Shown here piece by piece: positions 25,527-33,911 of a DNA stretch of 64,000 nt. The stretch is from Prevotella sp. Its GTDB lineage: Bacteria > Bacteroidota > Bacteroidia > Bacteroidales > Bacteroidaceae. A model generated the notes under the pieces. It made no database searches. It was not told the DNA's origin and saw nothing but the letters and a program-made list of their open reading frames with translations. Position 1 is the stretch's first letter. Each line of letters starts with the position of its first letter. The stretch is taken from positions 1-64,000 of the forward strand of contig JAFPVC010000003.1 of assembly GCA_017413085.1 (NCBI GenBank), in the 5' to 3' direction. The translations under genes were made by a program, and so were the position numbers.

Positions 25527-26909
25527 ATGGAATTTGTTGACAGAAAGAAAGAACTTGAACGTTTACAGAAATCCCTAAGTAGAGAAAAACCGCAGTTCAT
25601 TGTTGTTTACGGGCGCAGGCGAATAGGTAAATCAACACTGATCAAGAAGGTTATGAACTTTGAACGTGGCGATATCTATTTCTTGGCAGACAAGACTTCG
25701 GAACCGAGCCAGCGTCAGCTGTTCTCGTCAATCATCGACATAAGTGTCGAGGGTTTCAGTATGGCCAGTTATCCAACGTGGGAATCGCTTCTCGTCAGTT
25801 TAAACAGGTCTATAGACCACCGTATAACAGTATGTCTGGATGAATTTCCATATCTTGTCAAGAGCTGTCCTGCACTACCCTCAATCATTCAGAAACTGCT
25901 CGATGAGAAAAAACTGAAATACGATCTCATTATCTGTGGATCTTCACAGCAAATGATGCAAGGATTCGTCCTTGACAGCAAGGAACCACTGTATGGACGC
26001 GCTGATGAAATCATGAAAATGAAACCCATATCACCCGCTTTCCTCCGTCAGGCACTTCACTGTGATGCTGATCAGGCAGTCAGAGAATATGCAGTGTGGG
26101 GCGGCGTACCCAGATATTGGGAACTTCGCGAGAACTATGACAACTATTATGAAGCGATAGAGAATCTACTGCTAACCTCAGAGGGAACCCTGTATGATGA
26201 ACCAACCAAACTTCTATATGATGAGATGCGTGATACAGTACAAGCCTCATCCATTCTGTCATTTATAGGCAACGGAGCCAACAAACTGTCAGAAATAGCT
26301 TCACGTGCAGAAAAACAGGCTACGGACATTACGCCCCTGTTGTCGCGACTGAGGGAATTGGGTTTCGTCAATAAAGAAATTCCTTTCGGTGAGAGTGAAA
26401 AGAAAAGCAAGAAAGGCTTATACCATATCTCTGATTCCCTGTTACGTTTCCACTATCATTATGTTCTTCCCTACCGTTCTCTCATTGAATTAGGAAACAG
26501 TCAAGCCGTGCTGAATGTCTTTGCCAAGACAGAGAATGATTACGTAGGTCAGGCATGGGAAGAACTATGCAGACGGTATGTCAGTACTTATGGGATAGAT
26601 GACATAATGTTTCAGATGGCGTCACGATGGTGGGGCAGTTATTACAATGAGGAAAAACAGCAGTACGTTCCCGTAGAGTTGGATGTTGTGGCAGAATCAT
26701 TCGATGGTAAGCATTTGTTTCTGGGAGAATGTAAATGGCAGGAGCAGATAGATGCCAAGGAAGAATTGGCACGTCTTCAAACCATTGCCAAAGGACTGCC
26801 ATTTGCAGAAGGCCATGAGGTGCACTATGGACTATTCCTAAGAAAAACACCCAAGCATCCAGAATCGGCTAAAATATTTTATCCCAACAATGTGCTTGCA
26901 TTGCTTTAG
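25527..26909 (+). CDS. AAA ATPase with C-terminal DUF234 domain
   Basis: The 460-residue protein has an N-terminal MEFVDRKKELERLQKSL, Walker A YGRRRIGKST near residue 33 and Walker B-like TVCLDEFPYL near 105. A winged-helix-like middle part (ILSFIGNGANKLSEIASR) follows. The C-terminal DUF234-like part has VPVELDVVAES and LFLGECKWQE, consistent with a PD-(D/E)xK-type core. These archaeal-type ATPases are widespread in Bacteroidetes and of unknown role. The gene has its own promoter and is enclosed by two near-identical terminators (25318-25361 and 26922-26966), which suggests insertion downstream of rpsJ. Its architecture differs from the ATPase at 1741. Confidence 0.88.
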   Translation: MEFVDRKKELERLQKSLSREKPQFIVVYGRRRIGKSTLIKKVMNFERGDIYFLADKTSEPSQRQLFSSIIDISVEGFSMASYPTWESLLVSLNRSIDHRITVCLDEFPYLVKSCPALPSIIQKLLDEKKLKYDLIICGSSQQMMQGFVLDSKEPLYGRADEIMKMKPISPAFLRQALHCDADQAVREYAVWGGVPRYWELRENYDNYYEAIENLLLTSEGTLYDEPTKLLYDEMRDTVQASSILSFIGNGANKLSEIASRAEKQATDITPLLSRLRELGFVNKEIPFGESEKKSKKGLYHISDSLLRFHYHYVLPYRSLIELGNSQAVLNVFAKTENDYVGQAWEELCRRYVSTYGIDDIMFQMASRWWGSYYNEEKQQYVPVELDVVAESFDGKHLFLGECKWQEQIDAKEELARLQTIAKGLPFAEGHEVHYGLFLRKTPKHPESAKIFYPNNVLALL

Positions 26910-26921
26910 CTCAGCAAGACT

Positions 26922-26966
26922 AAGCCAGACATTCGGCATTTCTGCCTGATGTCTGGCTTTTTTTTG
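26922..26966 (+). terminator. Intrinsic terminator after the AAA/DUF234 ATPase gene
   Basis: AAGCCAGACATTCGGCA, a short loop, then TGCCTGATGTCTGGCTT and a T-run. It is nearly identical to the rpsJ terminator, including the stem mismatch and the loop flanks, so the two are copies rather than independent terminators. Confidence 0.92.
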
Positions 26967-26989
26967 TTTATTCGGGAAATTTGTAATTT

Positions 26990-27165
26990 TAACGTCAGTC
27001 CGATGAAATCATATTAATGACATTTGTCCACTTTAAGACACGATGCTCATTACGTTAATACTGTTAATTTCATTCGTTAATACCATTAATGCTGTACCCA
27101 GAGATTATTAATGATATTAATGGTCTATATTAACGACATTAACGATAAAAGAATATTTATTTCGT
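26990..27165. repeat. ATTAATG-rich dispersed repeat, copy 1
   Basis: The left 36 bases (26990-27025) are an inverted copy of 31799-31834 with 33 of 36 identities. The right part (27050-27165, TTCGTTAATACC...TATTAACGACATTAACGATAA) aligns in direct orientation with about 32200-32315. It is AT-rich, contains several ATTAATG/GTTAATA units and has no reading frame. The stretch to 27270 shows nothing else recognisable. Confidence 0.75.
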
Positions 27166-27270
27166 CGAGATCCCTTACAATCCCTTACCATCTGTGTGAG
27201 AACTTTTCAATCTTCAACTCTTCAATCTTGTTTTCTGTGCAATCCGTGGTCAGGAAAAAGTAATTTGTAT

Positions 27271-27326
27271 TTTTCACTCTTCACTTTTCACTCTTCACTT
27301 TTCACTCTTCACTTTTCACTCTTCAC
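27271..27326 (+). repeat. Four perfect 14-bp tandem repeats
   Basis: TTTTCACTCTTCAC occurs four times in succession without change. It lies just upstream of the promoter of the structured RNA locus. It could be a replication-slippage minisatellite. Confidence 0.9.
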
Positions 27327-27389
27327 TTTGAGCGTAGCGAAATCTGTGTGCGTACACACAAAATTTTTGTGAAAAAAGTTTGTAAAAAA

Positions 27390-27421
27390 TTTGCACAGAA
27401 AAACTAAAATATGTAAATTTG
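27390..27421 (+). promoter_or_regulatory. Promoter of the structured RNA locus
   Basis: TTTG at 27390-27393, 20 bases, then TAAATTTG at 27414-27421. It is a full consensus match. Transcription would start near 27428. Confidence 0.82.
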
Positions 27422-27427
27422 CAACAT

Positions 27428-27701
27428 CGCTTAGTTAGCCCATTCTGTGGGCGGCGGGCGATCTTATTTTATGAGGAAGACGTTTTCGAACGTCTGTCGT
27501 TGTGAACAACGAACTTCGCAAATTCCAAGCCACAACAGACAGATGACAACGATGCGTCTACGTGGTGCGTTTCTATATACCTTACATTTTATATATAGTT
27601 CGTACTGGCGTGGGCTAACTGCGTTGTCTATCCTGTGTGGCGAGGCAATGCGAAGGCCTGTTGTTCCAGGATAGGCAGAGAACAGCACCTACGCCTTTTT
27701 T
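27428..27701 (+). ncRNA. Structured RNA (small RNA or long leader), about 274 nt
   Basis: The transcript would begin just after a consensus promoter and end at a T6 run (27696-27701). Stems visible by eye: a 10-bp long-range pairing of AGTTAGCCCA (27433-27442) with TGGGCTAACT (27611-27620); tetraloop hairpins at 27479-27494 (GACGTT-TTCG-AACGTC) and 27497-27512; CTATATA/TATATAG at 27573-27598; and CTATCCTG/CAGGATAG at 27628-27674. GCCCA can instead pair locally with TGGGC at 27448-27452, so two forms exclude each other. A 75-codon frame crosses it, but the stems explain the sequence better. It may be a known Bacteroidales RNA family, such as a 6S-like one; no search was possible. Confidence 0.6.
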
Positions 27702-27781
27702 GTATCATAAGCTTAAATCTAAATTTATTTATTAACATCGACTTCCGGGGTGTCTAAGTGGAAACAAAATACATGTGTGTT

Positions 27782-28267
27782 ATGGAAAAAGAACAAGCAA
27801 AGAAAAAAATAGAAGAGAAGTGGATGGAGATTGAAAATATTTACAAGAATAGTTTCGATGTAGAGAAGTATAAAATTGAGATAAAAGTAGAGGATGGAAG
27901 CTATAAGATTGATGTAGTTGAAAAAAACAAGAGAAGGACATCTACTCAGTTTGTTATAAAATATGTGGATCAAGGAAAAGAAAAAGTAATGCCGTCAGGA
28001 AAAAGAAACGGGGCAAAGGCTTTGGTTGATTTTATTACATTGGTTGGGGTGGACAAGGTTTTTGCTTTGAATGTAAAAGCAAAACGTAAAGGCCTCCTCA
28101 TTTCGGAAAGTGTCAAAGAAAATGAAAAGAAAAATTTCAGGCTCGTTGACAATAAATATATTTTCATAAAATCTGAAAACGATGAAAAAATCAGACAAAT
28201 TAAAGATATAATTGATGGACTTCAAATAGGAGACATAGCATCTGTAACGACTTACGTTTTATCTTGA
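27782..28267 (+). CDS. Hypothetical protein of the accessory segment
   Basis: The 161-residue, lysine- and glutamate-rich protein starts MEKEQAKKKIEEKWMEIE. GTG 27758 and ATG 27773 are in-frame alternatives, but the ATG at 27782 starts the charged helix cleanly. It has no signal peptide or membrane segment. Near residue 85 GAKALVDFITLVGVDKVFAL and near 140 IRQIKDIIDGLQIGDIASV look like compact alpha/beta segments. I do not recognise the family. Codon use is AT-rich compared with flanking operons. It lies directly downstream of the structured RNA and could be its regulated gene. Confidence 0.65.
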   Translation: MEKEQAKKKIEEKWMEIENIYKNSFDVEKYKIEIKVEDGSYKIDVVEKNKRRTSTQFVIKYVDQGKEKVMPSGKRNGAKALVDFITLVGVDKVFALNVKAKRKGLLISESVKENEKKNFRLVDNKYIFIKSENDEKIRQIKDIIDGLQIGDIASVTTYVLS

Positions 28268-28318
28268 TAAATGTAAGCAAAGTTTTTATAAATAAGATTC
28301 TTTAATCATCTAATCATT

Positions 28319-31300
28319 ATGCACATGAAACACAATTACAAACATATTCTCCTTGTTTTACTTCTATGTGCGATTGGAGTACAGCTCAATGCCCATAGTT
28401 TTTCAGCGGTGAACAGCGACGGTGTCACATTATATTACTCTTATGGTACTGGCTCGTCCGTGTATGTAACATATCGTGGTTCAAGCTACTCCACCTATCC
28501 TGATGAATATTCTGGGAATGTTGTTATTCCAAAAACAGTAACATATGGTGGTAAGACCTACAGCGTGACGAACATCGACCAGTATGCGTTTCGTAACTGC
28601 AGTGGTCTTACCTCCGTGACAATTCCAGAAAGCGTGACGAGTATAGGCGCTAGTGCGTTTTATGGCTGCAGCGGTCTGGCCTCGGTAAACATCCCCGAGG
28701 GTGTGACAAGTATCAATTCTGGAACGTTTTATAACTGCAGCGGTCTTACCTCCGTGACAATTCCAGAAAGCGTGACGAGTATAGGCGGTAGTGCGTTTTA
28801 TGGCTGCAGCGGTCTGGCCTCGGTAAACATCCCCGAGGGCGTGACAAGTATCGCTGGATATACGTTCGAAGGCTGTATAGGACTGTTATCCGTGGTAATT
28901 CCAAACAATGTGACATCAATCGAAAGTCGTGCGTTCTATAACACCAAACTCAAATCATTGACAATAGGTGCAGGCGTTCAGTCTATAGGATATGATGCTT
29001 TTGGATACAGTTCAAGTTCCTCAGGAGCAAGTCCGATCAAAGTGATATGGCTCCCCAATACCCCTCCTAGTGGATGCGAGAAGGTTTATACGTATTATAA
29101 TTATGTGCCGAATGATTCATATTCAAAACTAAGTCCAGGTTATAGAAAGAAAATATATCCTTTGCTTAGCAGTATGTTTGAAGTAGATGGAATAAAATAT
29201 GTGCCTGTTAGTCCATCAGAGCGTACATGTGATGCAATAGACTGTACTTATGATAAGTCTGCTGAAAACATTAAAATAGGAAAAACAGTTACATATAAAA
29301 ATATAACTATGACGGTGAAGAATGTTCGCGATTCTATCTGTACACGTAACCCATATATTAAAACTATAGAATATGATTGTGACATCATCCCTAAAAGAGC
29401 CTTCAACAACTGTAGTAGTCTTGCATCAGTAACCATTGGAAACGGTGCGACTGCGATTGGAAATTATGCATTCGAGGGTTGCAGTGGTCTGACAGAGGTG
29501 AACATTCCCAACAGCGTGACGACTATAGGTGGTAGCGCATTTCGAGATTGCACAGGCCTTACCTCTGTGACCATTCCCGAAAGCGTGACGTTCATAGGTG
29601 CTTTCGTGTTTGAAAATTGTAGCGGCCTGACAGAGGTAAATATCCCCAATAGTGTAAAGATCATCGGTCAAGGTGCGTTTGCATGCTGCACAGGCCTGAC
29701 CTCAATAAAAATCCCAGGTAGTGTGGAATTTTCTTGGCGGTCTGAACAATTCAGAGGTTGCAGTGGGTTGGCTTCTGTGACTATTGAAAATGGTGTGCCT
29801 ACTCTCAGTGATAAAATTTTTGAAGGTTGTACAGGCCTGACCTCTGTGAGTATCCCCGAAAGTGTGACGAGTATCGGTAGTTATGCGTTTTCAGGCTGCA
29901 CAAGCCTGACCTCCATAAACATCCCCGAGAGTGTGGATAATATCTGGAATGGGGCGTTCCGTGGTTGCAGCGGCTTGACTGAGATAACCATTCCAAATGC
30001 TTCTGTCGGTGATATGGCGTTCAACGGCTGTACGGGCCTGACCTCCGTAACAATTGGAAACGGTGCGACTGCGATTGGAAAGCATGCGTTCGAGGGACTA
30101 AGTGGTTTGGCTTCAGTAAGCATAGGTGACAGCGTGAAAGAGATTAAGGCTGGTGCGTTCAGAGGCTGCACAGGCCTGACGGAGGTGGAAATGCCAAACA
30201 GCGTGACAGAAATAGGTGATAGTGCTTTCGTAAATTGTAGTGGCCTGTTTTCTATAACCATTCCTAACAGTTTAACGAAAATCGGAAAATATGTGTTTGA
30301 CGGTTGCACTGGCCTGACCTCGGTAACATGGAATGCCAAGAGCATTACTTCTCTTCCTTCTAATATGAATAGCATGCCATTCTATAGTATTGCAGGCAGA
30401 ATAAAAGAATTTGTTATAGGAAAAGATGTAGTAAACATACCTGATTATCTATGTTACAACATGAATAAATTAGATTCTGTAACCATTCCCAACAGCGTGA
30501 CGAGTATCGGCAGTTCTGCGTTTTCAAATTGTAGCGGTCTGAAAGATGTAATCATTCCCAACAGCGTGACGAGTATCGGCAGTTCTGCATTTTCTAGTTG
30601 CAGAAGTCTAAAGACGCTTATCCTAAAAGGCGGAACAGACAAAGAACTGCAAATAGACAACAAGGTTTTTTCTTCATGTCCGCTGGATTCTGTATATATA
30701 GGCAGGAATATTACATACAGCGCTTCAAGCACCGACGGTTATTCTCCGTTCTACCGCAATACATCACTACGTGCAGTTCATATCACAAGCAAGGAGACAG
30801 AGATATCTGATAATGAGTTTTATGGTTGCACGAACCTTAAGAACATCACCATCGGGAACGGAGTGAAGGCGATAGGCAGTTATGCTTTCAGCGGTTGCAG
30901 CAGTTTGGAGTATTTCGCCTGCGGCACACAGGTGGACAGCATCGGCAAGGAGGCTTTCTCAGACTGCACCGCCATGACCATCTTCCGCAGCAAGGCCGCC
31001 ACACCGCCACGGTGCGGAAAACAAGCACTTGACGACATCAACAAGTGGGAGTGCACGCTGCAGGTGCCACGACCCAGCATAGAGGCATACCAAGTGGCGA
31101 ACCAGTGGAAGGACTTCTTCTTCGTAGAGACAAAGCCTGCGGACAAGGGCGATGCAAACGGTGACGATGCCGTAAGCATGGCAGATGCCAATGCAGTAGT
31201 AAACTATTTCCTTGCAAAAGGCACGTCACAGTTCGTAGACGACAATCTCGACGAGGATGCCGCCGACGTGAACGGCGACGGACAAGTCACCATGGCGGAT

Positions 31301-31342
31301 GCCAACCAGATAGTGAACATGTTCTTGAGTGGAGAGGAATAA
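28319..31342 (+). CDS. BspA-type leucine-rich repeat surface protein with dockerin-like C terminus
   Basis: The 1007-residue exoprotein begins with a signal peptide (HILLVLLLCAIGVQLNAHS). A start two codons later is equally likely. Residues about 60-890 hold more than twenty LRR_5/BspA repeats of 23 residues, of the form GCSGLTSVTIPESVTSIGxS. Two blocks near 230-330 interrupt the regular spacing. Residues about 930-1005 are two dockerin-type calcium-binding segments (DANGDDAVSMADANAVVNYF and DVNGDGQVTMADANQIVNMF). BspA proteins bind host matrix proteins or other bacteria in Tannerella and Prevotella. The dockerin repeats suggest anchoring to a cohesin-like partner, but no cohesin is in the window. 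Confidence 0.92.
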   Translation: MHMKHNYKHILLVLLLCAIGVQLNAHSFSAVNSDGVTLYYSYGTGSSVYVTYRGSSYSTYPDEYSGNVVIPKTVTYGGKTYSVTNIDQYAFRNCSGLTSVTIPESVTSIGASAFYGCSGLASVNIPEGVTSINSGTFYNCSGLTSVTIPESVTSIGGSAFYGCSGLASVNIPEGVTSIAGYTFEGCIGLLSVVIPNNVTSIESRAFYNTKLKSLTIGAGVQSIGYDAFGYSSSSSGASPIKVIWLPNTPPSGCEKVYTYYNYVPNDSYSKLSPGYRKKIYPLLSSMFEVDGIKYVPVSPSERTCDAIDCTYDKSAENIKIGKTVTYKNITMTVKNVRDSICTRNPYIKTIEYDCDIIPKRAFNNCSSLASVTIGNGATAIGNYAFEGCSGLTEVNIPNSVTTIGGSAFRDCTGLTSVTIPESVTFIGAFVFENCSGLTEVNIPNSVKIIGQGAFACCTGLTSIKIPGSVEFSWRSEQFRGCSGLASVTIENGVPTLSDKIFEGCTGLTSVSIPESVTSIGSYAFSGCTSLTSINIPESVDNIWNGAFRGCSGLTEITIPNASVGDMAFNGCTGLTSVTIGNGATAIGKHAFEGLSGLASVSIGDSVKEIKAGAFRGCTGLTEVEMPNSVTEIGDSAFVNCSGLFSITIPNSLTKIGKYVFDGCTGLTSVTWNAKSITSLPSNMNSMPFYSIAGRIKEFVIGKDVVNIPDYLCYNMNKLDSVTIPNSVTSIGSSAFSNCSGLKDVIIPNSVTSIGSSAFSSCRSLKTLILKGGTDKELQIDNKVFSSCPLDSVYIGRNITYSASSTDGYSPFYRNTSLRAVHITSKETEISDNEFYGCTNLKNITIGNGVKAIGSYAFSGCSSLEYFACGTQVDSIGKEAFSDCTAMTIFRSKAATPPRCGKQALDDINKWECTLQVPRPSIEAYQVANQWKDFFFVETKPADKGDANGDDAVSMADANAVVNYFLAKGTSQFVDDNLDEDAADVNGDGQVTMADANQIVNMFLSGEE

Positions 31343-31397
31343 TATATTGGGGATTAATTATTATATATAAAATAACATTTTTAAATTTAATACAACT

Positions 31398-31703
31398 ATG
31401 AAGGAATTTAATATAGCAGCCACAAGACTTTTAATTAGTTTTGTAGATGAGAACAACGAGGACGTTATGATGGAAATAAATAATATTCCACGCGGCAATT
31501 TTAATTCTGACACTATCAGAGACAGTGAAAACTCAGATGAAGTGTTGAGTGAAGATGAGAGGTTCAAGGCGGTGATATACGCTAATATGGTTGAAGGAAA
31601 CATAGAATTATTCAACAACGAAACAGATGAAGAAATAACTGATTTTGAGGTAGAAGAAATCATTGACGATGATGAAGATGAAGATTTTGATGGGGAATAT
31701 TGA
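31398..31703 (+). CDS. Small acidic hypothetical protein
   Basis: The 101-residue protein (MKEFNIAATRLLISFVDENN...) has a short mixed N-terminal part and a strongly acidic C terminus (EEIIDDDEDEDFDGEY). There is no signal peptide and no recognised family. It follows the LRR gene by 55 bases and is AT-rich like its neighbours. The acidic composition would suit an inhibitor, chaperone or DNA mimic, but nothing supports a choice. Confidence 0.55.
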   Translation: MKEFNIAATRLLISFVDENNEDVMMEINNIPRGNFNSDTIRDSENSDEVLSEDERFKAVIYANMVEGNIELFNNETDEEITDFEVEEIIDDDEDEDFDGEY

Positions 31704-31798
31704 AATGTCTGCATTAATGAATGACATTAATGCTTAAAGATAAGTTCGGTTCGACGTCCAAAAGGGGCGGTTCATGAACATCGTGCTTCACAGAGAAT

Positions 31799-31834
31799 AA
31801 ATGTCATTAATATGATTTCATAAAACTGACGTTA
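31799..31834. repeat. Inverted copy of the ATTAATG-rich repeat, right boundary of the segment
   Basis: Read on the minus strand this matches 26990-27025 at 33 of 36 positions (TAACGTCAGT, then ATGAAATCATATTAATGACA). The related sequence continues to the left to about 31765 with lower similarity. It bounds the segment with the RNA locus and three genes. Confidence 0.8.
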
Positions 31835-31849
31835 CATCAAAACAAAATG

Positions 31850-31886
31850 ATTCCCCGTTTGACAGAATGTTTGTCAAACGGGGAAT
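31850..31886. terminator. Hairpin after the accessory segment
   Basis: ATTCCCCGTTTGACA at 31850-31864 pairs perfectly with TGTCAAACGGGGAAT at 31872-31886. Downstream, 31891-31914 is a degenerate half of the rpsJ-type terminator (TTGCCTGATGTCAGAC, then a T-run), so the T-run is some distance from this stem. It may end transcripts from the accessory segment. Confidence 0.55.
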
Positions 31887-31916
31887 TTCGTTGCCTGATG
31901 TCAGACTTTTTTTGCG

Positions 31917-31964
31917 TGTCTATTCGGAAAACTATGTAATTTTACATAATTTTCCGAATAGACA
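31917..31964. repeat. Near-perfect 23-bp palindrome
   Basis: The arm 31917-31939 starting TGTCTATTCGGAAAA matches the complement of 31942-31964 with one mismatch and a two-base centre. A further CTATTCGGA-type half site follows at 32007-32014 in inverted orientation. No gene crosses it. Confidence 0.85.
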
Positions 31965-32162
31965 TATGGTTGTAATCGGAAAATTATGCAAATTTGCACA
32001 AAAATCCGAATAGAAATATGAAATACATACAGAGAGAAACGCACAAAGGGAATACGCTTCATGGGTTTATACCAGTTCCTAATGTCAGGACTCGACAAAG
32101 GAAAGTCAACCATGTGATGGAATTTCAAATTAGGAAAACAGGAGTTTTTGTTATAATCTATA

Positions 32163-32315
32163 AATTTCCATTAATATGACATTCGCTGAATAGTTACATT
32201 TGCGTTAATGCTGTAAATGATATTCGTTAATAGCGTTAATACATTGCCGTAGGCTTATTAATGACATTAATGATTTTTATTAACAATATTAACGATAAGC
32301 AAACATTTACATTTC
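32163..32315. repeat. ATTAATG-rich dispersed repeat, copy 3 (direct)
   Basis: It aligns over about 115 bases with the right part of copy 1, including TTCGTTAATA, TATTAATGA, CATTAATG and ATTAACGATAA. There is no reading frame. Confidence 0.7.
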
Positions 32316-32337
32316 AAGGGAGTAGGTATTGCTGTTT

Positions 32338-32403
32338 TTGTAACAGATTTACACTTTTCGGGGCGAGTTTTTGTAGTAGGTTTACACTTTTCGGGGCGAG
32401 TTT
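32338..32403. repeat. Orphan pair of 33-bp direct repeats
   Basis: Two 33-bp units lie end to end (32338-32370 and 32371-32403) and share the core TTTACACTTTTCGGGGCGAG exactly. The period equals that of the array in front of the ATPase at 1741, though the core differs. No plus-strand gene follows; the next gene is the 3' end of a minus-strand gene at 32476. Confidence 0.85.
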
Positions 32404-32475
32404 GCAAATTATTTATGTAAAAACATAGCACAAAGACCTTGTTTTTAACAATTTAAGCTCCAGTGGTGCAAATAT

Positions 32476-33795
32476 TCACTCCAGCGGTGCGCAACACAGC
32501 GTGTCGCCTATGCTGTAGAATATCTCTTTGCCTATGCGGAATACCGAGGTGGTGCCCTGCGGAAGGTGAGTTACGGGACGGCCGTCGGGCGTTATGACGT
32601 ATGCATCGCCATTGCAGACTATGGCGGCACGGTTCTGTGCGGCGAACTGCCGGTGGTATATCTGGTCTGACTCATACCGCTGCCTTATCTTCATCTTCTC
32701 GTCAAGCACGTAGATGCGACCGTCGCTGACCTTCACGAAACAGCCGCCTGCCGGTGTCGCAATCTTGCGGAAGCCGTCGCCGCCGTCATCCCTGACATAA
32801 AAGACGGCATTGACAAGTATGCGCTCCAACGTACCGTTAGACTGTTTCCAGTCAAGGTTCGTCAGCGACTGCCTACTTCCCGTCTCGCTGTCATAGAAAG
32901 CAATGAACGGCTTGCACACCTGCTGGTTCACTATGGGCGACACACCCGTATGGTCGGGCGGCAGCACCTTCTTGATATAACCCTCGTTTATCAGGCACAG
33001 GCGCTTGCCCATGCGGAGCAGTCGGGCATGTGCAGTGGAGGGGTGTGCCGCACTCCACTTCTTTTCCAACCATTTATCGTAGCACGTCACATGACCTTTG
33101 TCCGACACGTAAATTCTGTTTCCCGTAACCATAGTGGGTAGGTCCGCACCCGGTTGTGGTGTATCGTAACTGCAATAGTTTATGTTTCCCAGCCCTCGGC
33201 TCACGAGGCACAGCTGGTCGGCAATCACCAGGGCAATGGAATCGCTGACGGAATACATGCCGCCGTTCATGCCCTGCACGAACTCGTGGTTTATGCGGTA
33301 GCGCCACAGTGTGTCGCCATTGCTCACATTAAACGCCTTCAGTATCAGTCCCGGTTCCCTTACGTTTTTCTTCACCGCCAGCGCCATGTCGCAGCGCTCG
33401 GCATAACGGAAGCCGCCAACGCCCGGCTCTGTCCACGTCGCCGTGCCCCGCTGCGCATCAATCATCGAGATGTTCCACAGCAATCCCCAGTCGCGCATCA
33501 CTAGCAGTCCGTGCCTTGTGGGCACCACCCTGCCGCGCTCTGTGTCCATCGTCTCCGACATCCACGTCAGCTGTCGGCTCTCCAGGTCGAAGATGCCATA
33601 GCGTGCCGTCCTGCCCGTCTGCATGAACGTCATGCAGACGTACGATGAATCGCTGCTCAGCGCCATGCTGTTTATGTGGTACGGCATATCATACTGCACC
33701 GCCGCAGTGTCAGTCTGCGCTGCGCCGTGCAGCACGAAGAGCATCATGGCACAGAGAACGCACAACCTGCGAAGTATGTTTTTTGTATCTGTCAT
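32476..33795 (-). CDS. Secreted beta-propeller protein
   Basis: The 439-residue protein has a signal peptide (LCVLCAMMLFVLHGAAQ). Repeated strand-and-turn units such as YGIFDLESRQLTWMSETM, AFNVSNGDTLWRYRI and FIAYDSETG-like FIAFYDSETGSRQSL resemble a PQQ or WD40-type propeller, as in BamB-like proteins. No enzymatic motif is visible. It is monocistronic, with a promoter at 33853-33884, and is divergent from the DHHW operon. Function is unknown; periplasmic location is inferred. Confidence 0.7.
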   Translation of the reverse strand: MTDTKNILRRLCVLCAMMLFVLHGAAQTDTAAVQYDMPYHINSMALSSDSSYVCMTFMQTGRTARYGIFDLESRQLTWMSETMDTERGRVVPTRHGLLVMRDWGLLWNISMIDAQRGTATWTEPGVGGFRYAERCDMALAVKKNVREPGLILKAFNVSNGDTLWRYRINHEFVQGMNGGMYSVSDSIALVIADQLCLVSRGLGNINYCSYDTPQPGADLPTMVTGNRIYVSDKGHVTCYDKWLEKKWSAAHPSTAHARLLRMGKRLCLINEGYIKKVLPPDHTGVSPIVNQQVCKPFIAFYDSETGSRQSLTNLDWKQSNGTLERILVNAVFYVRDDGGDGFRKIATPAGGCFVKVSDGRIYVLDEKMKIRQRYESDQIYHRQFAAQNRAAIVCNGDAYVITPDGRPVTHLPQGTTSVFRIGKEIFYSIGDTLCCAPLE

Positions 33796-33852
33796 AATTT
33801 AAAAATATCATTCGTAGATTGGAGAGATTAAGAGTTTAAACTTAAATCACTC

Positions 33853-33884
33853 CAAAGTTACTAAAAAAAAATGATACTCACAAA
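33853..33884 (-). promoter_or_regulatory. Promoter of the beta-propeller gene
   Basis: On the minus strand TTTG at 33884-33881 is followed after 20 bases by TAACTTTG at 33860-33853. It lies 58 bases before the start codon. Confidence 0.85.
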
Positions 33885-33911
33885 TTTATCAATGACAAAT
33901 ATTCCGCATTA

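Noticed and set aside
27447..27674. 75-codon reading frame as a protein gene
   Set aside because: It lies wholly within a promoter-to-T-run interval dominated by perfect stems, and the peptide has no recognisable features.
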